Shown: positions 51,337 to 60,506, counted from the stretch's first letter. The stretch: 64,000 nt of DNA from Streptomyces albireticuli (GCF_021228125.1 NZ_JAJQQS010000003.1:806001-870000), one strand, 5' to 3'. Made by a program: numbers and translations. The notes: a model not told the origin generated them from the letters alone.

Positions 51337-52374
51337 GTGATCGTCTGGCTTAACGGCGCGTTCGGTGCGGGGAAGACCAGCACGGCGAGGGAGCTGACCG
51401 AGCTGGTCCCGGACAGCGCCCTGTACGACCCCGAGGTGATCGGCGGGGCGCTGGGCCACCTCCTGCCGCCGAAGAGACTGGGCGAGGCCGGTGACTTCCA
51501 GGACCTGCCGGTCTGGCGCCGGCTGGTCGTCGACGCGGCGGCCGCGGTGCTCGCGGAGGTCGGCGGGGTGCTCCTGGTCCCCATGACGCTGCTGCGGCAG
51601 GAGTACCGCGACGAGATCTTCGGCGGGCTGGCCGCGCGGCGCATCCCGGTCCGGCATGTGCTGCTGGACACCGACGAAACGATCCTGCGCAGCCGGATCG
51701 AGGGCCGTGAGGACTACCCCGACGACCCCGGCCGCACCGAGTCCGTCCGCCGGTGGTGCCGCGACCACATCGGCCCCTACCGGGCCGCCCTGCCCTGGTT
51801 GCGGGCCGACGCCTTCACCCTCGACACCGGCGCGCTGACCCCCCGGGAGGCCGCCGAGCGGGTCGCCGACGCCCTGCGCACGGGCGCCGCCGGCACCTGC
51901 GCCATCGTCCAGACCCCCGAGCCCAAAGCCGAGACCCTGGCCGCCGGGGTGCTGCTCTTCGACGAGGAGGACCGCGTGCTCCTCGTCGACCCCACCTACA
52001 AGCCCGGCTGGGAGTTCCCCGGCGGGGTCGTCGAACCGGGCGAGGCGCCCGCCCGCGCCGGCGTGCGCGAGGTCGCTGAGGAGTTAGGCGTCGAACTCCC
52101 CTCCGTGCCCCGGCTGCTCGTCGTCGACTGGGAGCCGCCGCACCCGCCCGGCTTCGGCGGGATGCGCTTCCTCTTCGACGGCGGCCGGCTCCCGGGCGCG
52201 GCCGGCGACCGGCTGCTGCTGCCCGGCTCGGAGCTGCGCGGCTGGCGCTTCGTCACCGAGGACGAGGCCGCCGCGCTGCTGCCGCCCGTCCGCCTCAACC
52301 GGCTCCGGTGGGCGCTGCGCGCCCGGGAACAGGGCCGCCCGCTCAACCTCGAGGCGGGCGTGCCCGTCGGCTGA
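51337..52374 (+). CDS. Fusion of a P-loop kinase-like domain and a NUDIX hydrolase, with a TTA codon
   Basis: 345 residues from GTG 51337. N-terminal AAA/kinase domain: IVWLNGAFGAGKTSTARELT (Walker A, residues 2-21) and VLLDTDETILRSRIEGRED (about 105-123). C-terminal NUDIX: GGVVEPGEAPARAGVREVAE, ELGV (about 229-252), which keeps the G-x5-E-x7-REVxEExG box. Codon 250 is TTA (52084-52086). The two parts may phosphorylate and hydrolyse related nucleotides or nucleotide sugars. Family of each part is clear; substrate is unknown. Confidence 0.87.
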   Translation: MIVWLNGAFGAGKTSTARELTELVPDSALYDPEVIGGALGHLLPPKRLGEAGDFQDLPVWRRLVVDAAAAVLAEVGGVLLVPMTLLRQEYRDEIFGGLAARRIPVRHVLLDTDETILRSRIEGREDYPDDPGRTESVRRWCRDHIGPYRAALPWLRADAFTLDTGALTPREAAERVADALRTGAAGTCAIVQTPEPKAETLAAGVLLFDEEDRVLLVDPTYKPGWEFPGGVVEPGEAPARAGVREVAEELGVELPSVPRLLVVDWEPPHPPGFGGMRFLFDGGRLPGAAGDRLLLPGSELRGWRFVTEDEAAALLPPVRLNRLRWALRAREQGRPLNLEAGVPVG

Positions 52375-52394
52375 CGGGCCGTCCGCGACGCCGT

Positions 52395-52432
52395 GCCCGG
52401 CGAGGGTGCCCGCACGGGCACCCTCGCCGGGC
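52395..52432 (+). terminator. 17-bp stem-loop after the NUDIX gene
   Basis: gcccggcgagggtgccc (52395-52411), loop gcac, exact complement 52416-52432. Its right arm runs into the first unit of the 16-bp tandem repeat. Confidence 0.88.
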
Positions 52433-52569
52433 CGGCTTTGCGCCGGGCCGGCTTTGCGCCGGGCCGGCTTTGCGCCGGGCCGGCTTTGCGCCGGGCCGGC
52501 TTTGCGCCGGGCCGGCTTTGCGCCGGGCCGGCTTTGCGCCGGGCCGGCTTTGCGCCGGGCCGGCTTCGC
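52426..52569. repeat. Tandem array of nine 16-bp units
   Basis: gccgggccggctttgc is repeated nine times without spacers; only the last unit differs (t to c at its 14th base). It lies between convergent genes, so it is non-coding. Each unit contains the palindrome gccgggccggc, so successive units can form alternative hairpins. It looks like a length-variable minisatellite, perhaps grown from the adjacent terminator arm. Confidence 0.97.
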
Positions 52570-52647
52570 GCGGTTCAGGCGCGGAGGCCGCACCGGCACC
52601 GGCGGCGGGCCCGGTGCCCGCTCGGGCCCGGCGGTATCAGCCCCTGA

Positions 52648-54033
52648 TCAGCCCCTGCTCTCCGCGTAATGGGTGAGGAAGAGGGCCTCGGCGAGCGAGA
52701 GCCGCTCCAGCTCCTCCGGGGAGACGCTCTCGTTCACCGCGTGGATCTGGGCCTCCGGCTCGCTCAGACCGATCAGGAGGATCTCCGCCTCGGGGTAGAG
52801 GGCGTCCAGGGCGTTGCACAGCGGGATCGAGCCGCCCATGCCGGAGACCTGCATCTCCTGGCCCGGGTACGCGACGCGCATGGCCTCGGCCATCGACGCG
52901 TACGCCGGGCTCGCGGTGTCGGCGCGGAACGCCTGGCCCTGGCCCACCTGCTCCACGGCCACCCGCGCGCCCCACGGCGCGGCCGACTCCAGGTGGGCCG
53001 TCAGCAGCTTCGTCGCCTCGATCGCGCACGTGCCCGGCGGCACCCGCAGGCTGACGAGGGCCCGCGCACCCGCGTGCACGGCCGGGGTGGCGCCCACGAC
53101 CGGCGGGCAGTCGATGCCGAGCACGGTGACGGCCGGGCGCGCCCACAGGCGGTCGGCGACCGTGCCCGAGCCCATCAGACCCACCCCGTCGAGGACCTTG
53201 GCGTCCTCGCGGAACTCCTCCTCCGGGTACTGCAGCCCCTCCCAGCGCGCGTCCGACGGCAGGCCGTCCACCACGGTCGTGCCGTCCTCGGCGCGCAGCG
53301 AGTCGAGGATGCGGATCAGCGCGGCCAGCGCGTCCGGCGCCGCCCCGCCGAACTGACCGGAGTGCAGGTTGCCCGCCAGCGTGTCCACCTGGACGCGGAC
53401 CAGCGTCATACCGCGCAGCGTCGCCGTCACGGTGGGCAGGCCGACCCGGAAGTTCCCCGCGTCACCGATGACGATGGCGTCGGCGGCCAGCAGCTCCGGG
53501 TGCTCCTGCGCGTAGCGCTCCAGACCACCGGTGCCCTGCTCCTCCGAGCCCTCCACGACGACCTTCAGGTTGACCGGTACGCCGCCGTGCTCCTTCAGCG
53601 CCCGGATCGCGGTGAGGTGCATGATCAGGCCACCCTTGCAGTCGGCGGCGCCCCGCCCGTACCAGCGCCCGTCGCGCTCGGTCAGCTCGAACGGGGGCGA
53701 GAGCCAGGCGGCCTCGTCCAGGGGCGGCTGCACGTCGTAGTGCGCGTAGAGCAGCACCGTGGGGGCGCCCGCCGGGCCCGGCAGGAATCCGTAGACGGAC
53801 TGCGTGCCGTCCGGGGTGTCCAGGAGCGCCACGTCCGTGAAGCCCTCGGCGCGCAGCGCCCGGACCACCCAGTCCGCCGCGGCCTCGCACTCGCTGCGGG
53901 GGAACTGCGCCTCGTCCGCGACCGACGCGAAGGCCACCAGCTCCGTCAGCTCCGCCCGGGCACGGGACTGGAGGGCGGCGACGGTCTCCGCGAGCGCGGT
54001 CGGCCGGGGCGGGACGGGCGAGGACGGTTCCAT
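52648..54033 (-). CDS. M20-family dipeptidase
   Basis: 461 residues. Metal ligands: LLYAHYDVQPPLDEAAW (His and Asp, about 94-98), GRGAADCKGG (bridging Asp, about 128), VEGSEEQGTGG (Glu general base and ligand, about 162) and IHAVNESVSPEEL (C-terminal His, about 432). Di-zinc exopeptidase of the carnosinase/DapE-like type. Cytosolic, full length. Confidence 0.93.
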   Translation of the reverse strand: MEPSSPVPPRPTALAETVAALQSRARAELTELVAFASVADEAQFPRSECEAAADWVVRALRAEGFTDVALLDTPDGTQSVYGFLPGPAGAPTVLLYAHYDVQPPLDEAAWLSPPFELTERDGRWYGRGAADCKGGLIMHLTAIRALKEHGGVPVNLKVVVEGSEEQGTGGLERYAQEHPELLAADAIVIGDAGNFRVGLPTVTATLRGMTLVRVQVDTLAGNLHSGQFGGAAPDALAALIRILDSLRAEDGTTVVDGLPSDARWEGLQYPEEEFREDAKVLDGVGLMGSGTVADRLWARPAVTVLGIDCPPVVGATPAVHAGARALVSLRVPPGTCAIEATKLLTAHLESAAPWGARVAVEQVGQGQAFRADTASPAYASMAEAMRVAYPGQEMQVSGMGGSIPLCNALDALYPEAEILLIGLSEPEAQIHAVNESVSPEELERLSLAEALFLTHYAESRG

Positions 54034-54259
54034 GGGAACGCTCCTTGGGGGCGAGGCGTTATATCCGTACGTACGGGCTGATTGTCTGCCGATCCTCCCA
54101 TGGTCCGTCGCACGGCTCCCCTCCGGACCCGGGCCGCCCGCGCCCCTCGGCCCGGACCCGGATCCTCCCGGAGCGTGGTCGACGGCCTGCGCGGGTTCCG
54201 GGGGCCTTAGGATGCGGGCGGTAGCCCTAGCCGGTGATCGAGCGGGAGTAGAAGCACAG

Positions 54260-55486
54260 GTGAGCAGCGAAAACGCAGCCCAGGACGCGGAGCGGGACGC
54301 GACCGGGGGTCAGGAACCGGTGTGGGACGTCGTGGTGGTGGGCGCCGGGCCCGCGGGGGCGTCGGCCGCCCACGCGGCGGCGTCCGCCGGCCGCCGGGTG
54401 CTCCTCCTGGAGAAGGCGGAACTGCCGCGCTACAAGACGTGCGGCGGCGGCATCATCGGTCCCTCCCGGGACTCCCTGCCGCCCGGCTTCGAACTGCCCC
54501 TGCGCGACCGGGTGCACGCCGTCACCTTCTCCCTCAACGGGAAGCTGACGCGCACCCGCCGCTCCAAGCGGATGCTCTTCGGCCTCATCAACCGCCCGGA
54601 GTTCGACGCCGCGCTCGTCGACTCCGCCCGTGCGGCCGGCGCCGAGGTGCGCACGGGCGTCACGGTCTCGCGCGTCGAGCAGCACGGCCCGGCCGTGCCC
54701 GACCGGCGCACCGTCGCGGTCGTGCTCGGTGACGGCACCACCGTCCTGGCCCGCGCCGTCGTCGGCGCCGACGGCAGCGCCGGGCGCATAGGAGCCCACG
54801 TCGGCGTCAAGCTCGACCAGGTCGACCTCGGCCTGGAGGCCGAGATCCCGGTCCCGCCGACCGTCGCCGAGGACTGGGCCGGCCGGGTGCTCATCGACTG
54901 GGGCCCGATCCCGGGCAGTTACGGCTGGGTCTTCCCCAAGGGCGACACCCTCACCGTGGGCGTGATCTCGGCCCGTGGCGACGGCTCGGGCACCAAGCGC
55001 TATCTGGACGACTTCATCGCCCGGCTCGGCCTGGCGGGCTTCGAGCCCAGCATCTCCTCCGGGCACCTCACGCGCTGCCGTTCGGACGACTCGCCGCTGT
55101 CGCGCGGCCGGGTGATCGTCTGCGGTGACGCCGCCGGACTGCTGGAGCCGTGGACCCGCGAGGGCATCTCCTTCGCCCTGCGCTCGGGGCGGCTGGCGGG
55201 GGAGTGGGCCGTCCGCATCGGCGAGGCGCAGGACGCCGTCGACGCCCGCCGCCAGGCGCTCAACTACGCCTTCGCCATCAAGGCGGGCCTCGGTGTGGAG
55301 ATGGGCGTCGGTCGGCGCATGCTCGCCTTCTACCAGCGCCGCCCCGGCCTGATGCACGCCGCGCTCACCGGCTTCCGGCCGGCGTGGCAGGTCTTTGTGA
55401 AGATCACCCGGGGGACGACCACGCTCGCCGAGGTCGTCCGCACCCACTCCATGGCACGGCGGGTGCTGTCCTCGATGGACCGCTGA
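54260..55486 (+). CDS. Geranylgeranyl-reductase-family FAD-dependent oxidoreductase
   Basis: 408 residues from GTG 54260. FAD motif VVVVGAGPAGASAAHAAASA (about 28-47), PRYKTCGGGII (family motif, about 60-70), RGRVIVCGDAAGLLEPWTRE, GISFAL (second FAD contact, about 282-308). Members saturate isoprenoid chains of quinones or lipids, or act on polyketides. No prenyl genes are nearby. Confidence 0.9.
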   Translation: MSSENAAQDAERDATGGQEPVWDVVVVGAGPAGASAAHAAASAGRRVLLLEKAELPRYKTCGGGIIGPSRDSLPPGFELPLRDRVHAVTFSLNGKLTRTRRSKRMLFGLINRPEFDAALVDSARAAGAEVRTGVTVSRVEQHGPAVPDRRTVAVVLGDGTTVLARAVVGADGSAGRIGAHVGVKLDQVDLGLEAEIPVPPTVAEDWAGRVLIDWGPIPGSYGWVFPKGDTLTVGVISARGDGSGTKRYLDDFIARLGLAGFEPSISSGHLTRCRSDDSPLSRGRVIVCGDAAGLLEPWTREGISFALRSGRLAGEWAVRIGEAQDAVDARRQALNYAFAIKAGLGVEMGVGRRMLAFYQRRPGLMHAALTGFRPAWQVFVKITRGTTTLAEVVRTHSMARRVLSSMDR

Positions 55487-55835
55487 CGGCTCCGGCCGGC
55501 GGCGCGGGAGGGCAGGCCGGTGTCACCCTGTTCCGCCCGGTGCCGGTCCGGTTCCGTACGCTCCGGGACCGGGCGGGCCGCCGCCCGCCGCCGTCCGGCC
55601 CCGGCCCCGGCTCGTTCCGTCCGGAAGGGACCGGCTCTCTCCGGTCCGTGCCCTGGTTCGTTCCGTCCGGGGAGGGGGCTGGTGTTGTCCGGTCCGCGCC
55701 CTGGCCCGTCCCCGGACCGGAAACGGGACCGGCTCGCTCCGGTCCGGGCCCGGCCCGCCGGACATGAAGCGGGTTCCCTCCGGTCCGGTCTCCCGAGCTT
55801 TCCGGCCCGGGTCGGAACAGGGCGTCCTGCCCGGG
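55487..55835. other. GC-rich non-coding stretch with degenerate repeats
   Basis: 349 bp. Variants of tccggtccgxgccctgg recur at about 55640, 55690 and 55738, and a 22-bp near-exact repeat lies at the right end. No ORF with coding character. Probably decayed repeat DNA between convergent genes. Confidence 0.6.
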
Positions 55836-55851
55836 TCAGAACAGGGCGTCC
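55806..55851. repeat. 22-bp direct repeat of 24-bp period spanning the DUF2797 stop
   Basis: cccgggtc(g/a)gaacagggcgtcc at 55806-55827 and 55830-55851. The single mismatch is the stop codon itself: tca (TGA on the minus strand) in the coding copy, tcg (CGA) in the other. Confidence 0.9.
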
Positions 55852-56729
55852 GGCTCCGCCGGCTCCGGCGGGCGGACGGTCGCGGTGACGGCCGTCCCCG
55901 GGGCCGAGGCCCGCAGTGCCCACCCCGCCAGCTGCCGGGTGTCGAGGAGCAGCAGCCGTCCGTCCGCCGCGTCCAGATACACGTCGGGCCCGGCGACCGC
56001 CGCGACCCGCCCCGATATCGCGCACCCGGGGGAGAGTCCGACCAGGCCGGGGCCGGGCCGGAGGCCGCCGAGGTGGAACTCCTCGTCGTGGTGCACCGGC
56101 GCGAACGCGCGGACCGCCAGCGACTCCGGCAGACCGGCGAGCCCGAGGGCCCGCCCGTGGAGCTCCGCCAGCTCGGCCGTCCGCGACTCCCGCGCGGGCA
56201 GCGGGTGCCGGGCGGCGCGCTTGGCGGCGTACGGAAAGCGGTCGGGGACCGCGAGGGCCGCGCCGAGCACGGCCTCCGCCCGGCGGGCGGCCATCAGCGG
56301 GCCGCGCCCGAGCAGCGCGTAGGACAGCGCCGCCTGCTCCCGCAGCCGGGCGCCCTCGCGCTCGGCCGCCGTGATCCCGACTTTGATCAGGCCCGGGCCG
56401 AACCACGCCAGGTAGACGTCGTACGGGCGCGGGTCGTCGGTGACGGTGTCGGCGGCCACGGAGTGCGCCCGGTCCAGCCGCGCGCACTCCGCGCACTGCG
56501 CCGAGACGGCTGTGGACGTCAGCGCCGCGCCGGCCGGGCACGGGGTGTGCCGGCCGCCCCTGCGGACCCCGAGGCAGCGCCGGGCCTTCCCGGTGACGAA
56601 GGCGAGCTGCCGCCCGGCCGGCAGCGGCGAGGTGCGCCCGCCGAGGACCGGGTGCAGCCAGGCCAGCTCGGGCCCGGTGGGCGGCCAGCGCACCCCGGCG
56701 CACCGCCAGTCGTCGCCCTCCGCGCGCAT
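55836..56729 (-). CDS. DUF2797-like protein
   Basis: 297 residues from ATG 56729 (ggaagggg upstream). Four Cys in C...C and CAECARLDRAHS suggest a zinc site (about 47-95), then YDVYLAWFGPGLIKVGITAA (about 104-123), a GIY-YIG-like segment usual in DUF2797. Function unknown. An extended start further upstream would add a Gly/Thr-repeat leader without ribosome-binding site. Confidence 0.82.
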   Translation of the reverse strand: MRAEGDDWRCAGVRWPPTGPELAWLHPVLGGRTSPLPAGRQLAFVTGKARRCLGVRRGGRHTPCPAGAALTSTAVSAQCAECARLDRAHSVAADTVTDDPRPYDVYLAWFGPGLIKVGITAAEREGARLREQAALSYALLGRGPLMAARRAEAVLGAALAVPDRFPYAAKRAARHPLPARESRTAELAELHGRALGLAGLPESLAVRAFAPVHHDEEFHLGGLRPGPGLVGLSPGCAISGRVAAVAGPDVYLDAADGRLLLLDTRQLAGWALRASAPGTAVTATVRPPEPAEPDALF

Positions 56730-56844
56730 GCGGCCCCGCCCCTTCCCGTTCACCGGACCCGTCGTCCCGTTCCCGTCCACCGGCCCCGTCGTCCCGCTGC
56801 CTCGAATTGTGTCAGCGGCCACTGACAACGCCCGCCCGGACACC

Positions 56845-58068
56845 TCACCGGGCCGCGGCCCGCACCATGTTCCGGGTGCCGTAGGCGATCAGCGCGGCCA
56901 TGGCCGCGAGGCCCGCGACCGTGGTCAGGGCGGTGGGCAGCGAGAACCACTCCGCGAGGAAGCCGATCGCCGGCGGTCCGAGCAGCATGCCGCCGTAGCC
57001 GAATGTGGACGCCAGCGCGACCCCACCGGGCCCGGCCAGCTCACCCGCCCGCCCGATCGCGACCGGGAAGATGTTGGCCAGCCCGAACCCCGTGATCGCG
57101 AAGCCCGCGATCGCCATCCAGGCCGTCGGGGCGAGAGAGCCGAGCAGCATGCCCAGCGACGCCGTCGCGCCGCCCGCGACCAGCGTCCTCGTCTGGCCCA
57201 GCCGTTCGAGGAGCGCGGTGCCCGACAGCCGTCCGACGGTCATCGTGAGCGCGAAGACGGAGTAGCCGACGGCCGCGAGGCCCGCCCGCGCGCCGAGGTC
57301 CTGCTGGAGGTGGAGCGCGCCCCAGTCGGCGAGCGCCCCCTCGCCGTAGGAGTCGCACAGGGCGATGAGGCCCAGGACCGCGACCAGACCGCGCCGGTTG
57401 CCGGCCGGCTTCGCGCCGGGCTCCTTCGCGGGGGCCACCCGGTCGACGACGGGTGCCGGGCGGGACAGGAGCGCGCGCCCGGCGAGCACGCTGACGACGA
57501 GCCCAAGGCCGGTGAGGAGCAGCAGGTGGCGGGTGACGGAAAGCTGCCCGGCGATCAGTCCGCCGAGGCCCGCGCCGAGCATCCCGCCGAGGCTGTACGC
57601 GGCGTGGAAGCTGGGCATCACCGGCCTGCGCAGCGCCGCGACGAGGTCCACCGCGGCGCTGTTCATGGAGACGTTGAGACCGCCGTAGGCGACGCCGAAG
57701 ACGAGGAGGACGAGACCGAGGGCGAGCGCCGAGTGGGCGAACGACGGCAGGGCGATGCCCAGGCACATCAGCACACCGGCGGCGACCGTCACGGGATGGC
57801 TCCCGAACCTGCGGCACAGCCGGCCGGTCACGGTCATGGTGGCCACGGCACCCGCCGACACGCCGAGCAGGGCGAGGCCGAGATCCCCGGCGGAGGCCCC
57901 GGTCTGCTCCTTGATCGCGGGAATGCGGACCACCCAGCCGGCGAAGAGAAGGCCGTCGAGGGCGAAGAAGAGGGTGAGGGCGGTGCGGAGGCGGCGGAGG
58001 TCGGGGTCGGTGGGTATCCGGCCGGATCGGCTCGAAATGGCTGTCCGTATTTTGTTCAGCGTCGGCAC
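56845..58068 (-). CDS. MFS transporter
   Basis: 407 residues from GTG 58068, with about 12 transmembrane helices. N-half from TALTLFFALDGLLFAGWVVR; loop motif GRLCRRFGSHPV between TM2 and TM3; central cytoplasmic loop near 200 (PAPVVDRVAPAKEPGAKPAG). Resembles fucose/sugar-permease-like or drug MFS carriers of actinomycetes. Divergent from a ROK regulator 17 bp away, apparently with a leaderless message. Confidence 0.88.
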   Translation of the reverse strand: MPTLNKIRTAISSRSGRIPTDPDLRRLRTALTLFFALDGLLFAGWVVRIPAIKEQTGASAGDLGLALLGVSAGAVATMTVTGRLCRRFGSHPVTVAAGVLMCLGIALPSFAHSALALGLVLLVFGVAYGGLNVSMNSAAVDLVAALRRPVMPSFHAAYSLGGMLGAGLGGLIAGQLSVTRHLLLLTGLGLVVSVLAGRALLSRPAPVVDRVAPAKEPGAKPAGNRRGLVAVLGLIALCDSYGEGALADWGALHLQQDLGARAGLAAVGYSVFALTMTVGRLSGTALLERLGQTRTLVAGGATASLGMLLGSLAPTAWMAIAGFAITGFGLANIFPVAIGRAGELAGPGGVALASTFGYGGMLLGPPAIGFLAEWFSLPTALTTVAGLAAMAALIAYGTRNMVRAAAR

Positions 58069-58104
58069 AAAGTCAGAATAGGGGTGTGACCCAGACTCGG
58101 ACAA
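58052..58104. promoter_or_regulatory. Overlapping divergent promoters of the MFS and ROK-regulator genes, apparently leaderless
   Basis: Plus strand: TTGTTC (58052-58057), 16-bp spacer, CAGAAT (58074-58079), 6 nt, GTG 58086. Minus strand: TTGTCC (58104-58099), 18-bp spacer, TATTCT (58080-58075), 6 nt, GTG 58068. The two -10 hexamers are the same DNA read on opposite strands, so polymerase cannot use both at once. No ribosome-binding site fits either start. Confidence 0.6.
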
Positions 58105-59309
58105 CACGTTTGGAACGGGGCCGTGGCGCCCTCGGCCCGGCCCTGGAGCTCGTCCACACCGGCCGCGCCCCCACCCGGGCCGTGCTCACCGCCGAGCTCG
58201 GCGTGACCCGCGCGACCGCGGGCGCCGTCGCGGCCGAGCTGGAGGCCCTCGGGCTGATCGAGGTCGACGCGCGCCCCGGCGCCGCCGCCGGCTCCCAGGG
58301 CCGGCCCTCCCACCGGCTCTCCCTCGCCCCGGACGGGCCGGTCGTGCTCGCCGCGCAGATCCACGCCGACGGCTTCCGCGCCGCCCTCGTCGGCCTCGGC
58401 GGCCGCATGGTCGCCACCGCCCCCGGCTGTATGACCGTACCCGCCGACCCCGCGCACATCATCGACGCCGTCGTCGAGGCCGGAGCGGGTCTGCTGCGCG
58501 GGACGGGCCGCCGCTGTCTGGGCGCGGGCCTCGCCGTCCCCTCGGCCGTCGCCGAACCGGAGGGCACCGCCCTCAACCCGCTGCACCTCTCCTGGCCCGC
58601 CGGGGCGCCGGTCCGGGAACTGTTCACGGAGGCGCTCGCCAAGGCGGACGTGCCCGGCCCGGGCGGTACCCCCGCCCTCGGAGTCACCGGCAACGACGTC
58701 AACCTGGCCGCTCTGGCCGAGCACCGCCACGGCGCGGGGCGCGGCGCCCGGCACCTGCTGTGCGTCGCCACCGGGCACCGGGGCGTCGGCGGCGCGCTCG
58801 TACTCGACGGCCGGCTGCACAGCGGCAGCTCCGGCCTGGCCCTGGAAGTGGGCCACCTTACGGTCAACCCCGCGGGCCTGCCCTGTCACTGCGGCAGCCG
58901 TGGCTGCCTGGACGTGGAGGCGGACCCGCTGGCCTTCCTGACCGCCGCGGGCCGCGACCCCGGGCCCGAGGTCTCCCTGCTCCAGCAGTCCCGCGACCTG
59001 CTCCGCACGGAGTACGCCGACCCGGCCGTGCGCGCCGCCGCGGAACTGATCGTCGACCGGCTCGGCCTCGGTCTCGCGGGCCTGGTCAACATCCTCAACC
59101 CGGACCGCATCATCCTCGGCGGCCTCCACCGCGAACTGCTGGAGGCGGACCCCGAACGCCTCCGCGCGGTCGTCGCCGACCGTAGCCTGTGGGGCCGCAG
59201 CGGCGGCGTGCCCATCCTGTCCTGCACCCTGGACCACAACAGCCTCATCGGCGCGGCCGAGGCGGCGTGGCAGCCGGTCCTGGACGACCCCTTGGCGGCA
59301 CTCGGCTGA
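58086..59309 (+). CDS. ROK-family transcriptional regulator (NagC/XylR type)
   Basis: 407 residues. N-terminal winged helix (GPALELVHTGRAPTRAVLTA, ELGVTRATAGAVAAELEALG; about 14-60) precedes a ROK domain with CHCGSRGCLDVEAD (zinc motif, about 263-276) and NPDRIILGG. The ATP-site DxGxT appears lost, fitting a sugar-sensing regulator rather than a kinase. Probably controls the divergent MFS gene. Confidence 0.9.
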   Translation: MTQTRTTRLERGRGALGPALELVHTGRAPTRAVLTAELGVTRATAGAVAAELEALGLIEVDARPGAAAGSQGRPSHRLSLAPDGPVVLAAQIHADGFRAALVGLGGRMVATAPGCMTVPADPAHIIDAVVEAGAGLLRGTGRRCLGAGLAVPSAVAEPEGTALNPLHLSWPAGAPVRELFTEALAKADVPGPGGTPALGVTGNDVNLAALAEHRHGAGRGARHLLCVATGHRGVGGALVLDGRLHSGSSGLALEVGHLTVNPAGLPCHCGSRGCLDVEADPLAFLTAAGRDPGPEVSLLQQSRDLLRTEYADPAVRAAAELIVDRLGLGLAGLVNILNPDRIILGGLHRELLEADPERLRAVVADRSLWGRSGGVPILSCTLDHNSLIGAAEAAWQPVLDDPLAALG

Positions 59310-59451
59310 ACTCCCGTCACCCGGAGATGAACCGGCGGAGGGGCCGGGCAGCGCCTGCCGAACCTTCGCCGACGGCCCTCCCGGGCGGCCGTGAGATCGA
59401 CGAGGACGGGTACCGCCGCCGGTCGGCCGTCCCGGAGGAGGGCTCCGGCAC

Positions 59452-60246
59452 TCACACGGGAGGCACGAGAGCGAAGTAGCGGTCGAGCGCGCGCCGGTCG
59501 CCCCTCACGTCGAGCCGCTCCGCGGGGATCCGCTGCCACAGGAACAGCAGCAGGTCCGAGGCGGTGCCCGCCACCTCGACGTCCCGGGGGCCGGTGCCGT
59601 CGGCGGTCCGGACGTCGTCCCCGTGGAAGGACACGGTCCAGTCGCCGGGGCCGTCCGTACGCCGGAACCCGAACCGCTCTCCCGCGCCGGCCGGGACGCG
59701 TCGCCAGGTCCGCCGGGCCGGTACGAACACCTCGAAGTTGTGGCCGATGGCGTCCGCCGCGAAATCCGCCTCCAGCGGCCGGGCCGTGCCGAGCGCCCGC
59801 TCGGCGTCCCAGCGGTGCACCGACGCCTCGACGGCCTGCACCCGCCGCCAGAAGCCGACCGTCCGCTCCCCGGACCACGTCCACGCCCACGCGTCCGGCG
59901 CGCGGTCGCCCAGCGCCGACTCCAGGGCGGCGGCCCCGGCCGCGAACCAGTCGGAAAGGCTCGTGGGCAACGGCCCGTGATGGGGCGCGTCCTCGGGGCG
60001 CGGCCAGTCGTGGGTGTCCGCGGGAAGATCGAGGAAGGTGAGGTCCGAGGTCTCCGGCGGGCCGTCGAGCCGCCGCGTCACGATATGGGTCACTGCCCGG
60101 TGGACGCTGCCGAGATGCACGACCAGATCGGCCACCGACCAGCCGGGGCAGGAGGGGACCAGGGGTGATCCACCGGAGTCGGCCGCTCGTCGTACCACGG
60201 CCTCGAACGCCAGGACTTCACGGTGGAATACGGAGAGGTGGTCCAC
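59452..60246 (-). CDS. Maleylpyruvate-isomerase/DinB-like family protein
   Basis: 264 residues from GTG 60246. N-terminal four-helix metal domain: VPSCPGWSVADLVVHLGSVH (about 28-47; His ligands), VQAVEASVHRWDAERALG (about 133-150), followed by a C-terminal beta domain (VSFHGDDVRTADGTGPRDVE, ASDLLLFLWQRIPAERLDV). This architecture is the TIGR03083-like family: mycothiol-dependent isomerase relatives of mostly unknown substrate. Confidence 0.87.
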   Translation of the reverse strand: MDHLSVFHREVLAFEAVVRRAADSGGSPLVPSCPGWSVADLVVHLGSVHRAVTHIVTRRLDGPPETSDLTFLDLPADTHDWPRPEDAPHHGPLPTSLSDWFAAGAAALESALGDRAPDAWAWTWSGERTVGFWRRVQAVEASVHRWDAERALGTARPLEADFAADAIGHNFEVFVPARRTWRRVPAGAGERFGFRRTDGPGDWTVSFHGDDVRTADGTGPRDVEVAGTASDLLLFLWQRIPAERLDVRGDRRALDRYFALVPPV

Positions 60247-60506
60247 GGTCCCACTCTGCCACGCGGCGCCGCCCGGGAAGGGGCGGTCGGCCGGGCCTCG
60301 GGGGCCTGTACGGCCGGCCGTGGCGCGCGGGCGTCCGACGGAGGCGTGCGGAGACGCCCGTCCGTCCACCGGGCCCGGGACCCGGCCCGCCCGGCGGGCG
60401 GCGCGTCCGACGGGTGTCGCGCGCCGTCGCGGCCGGGTAAAGGCCGCTCCCGCGAGGGTGGGTGGGGTGTGAGTGGGGCCGGCCGGTGGACGCGCCCTCG
60501 TCCGGC

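Noticed and set aside
52426-52569. CRISPR-like direct repeats
   Set aside because: Units are contiguous with no unique spacers and no cas genes nearby; this is a minisatellite.
56845-58068. MFS gene as exporter of the polyketide
   Set aside because: It lies over 20 kb from the cluster and is paired with a sugar-type ROK regulator.
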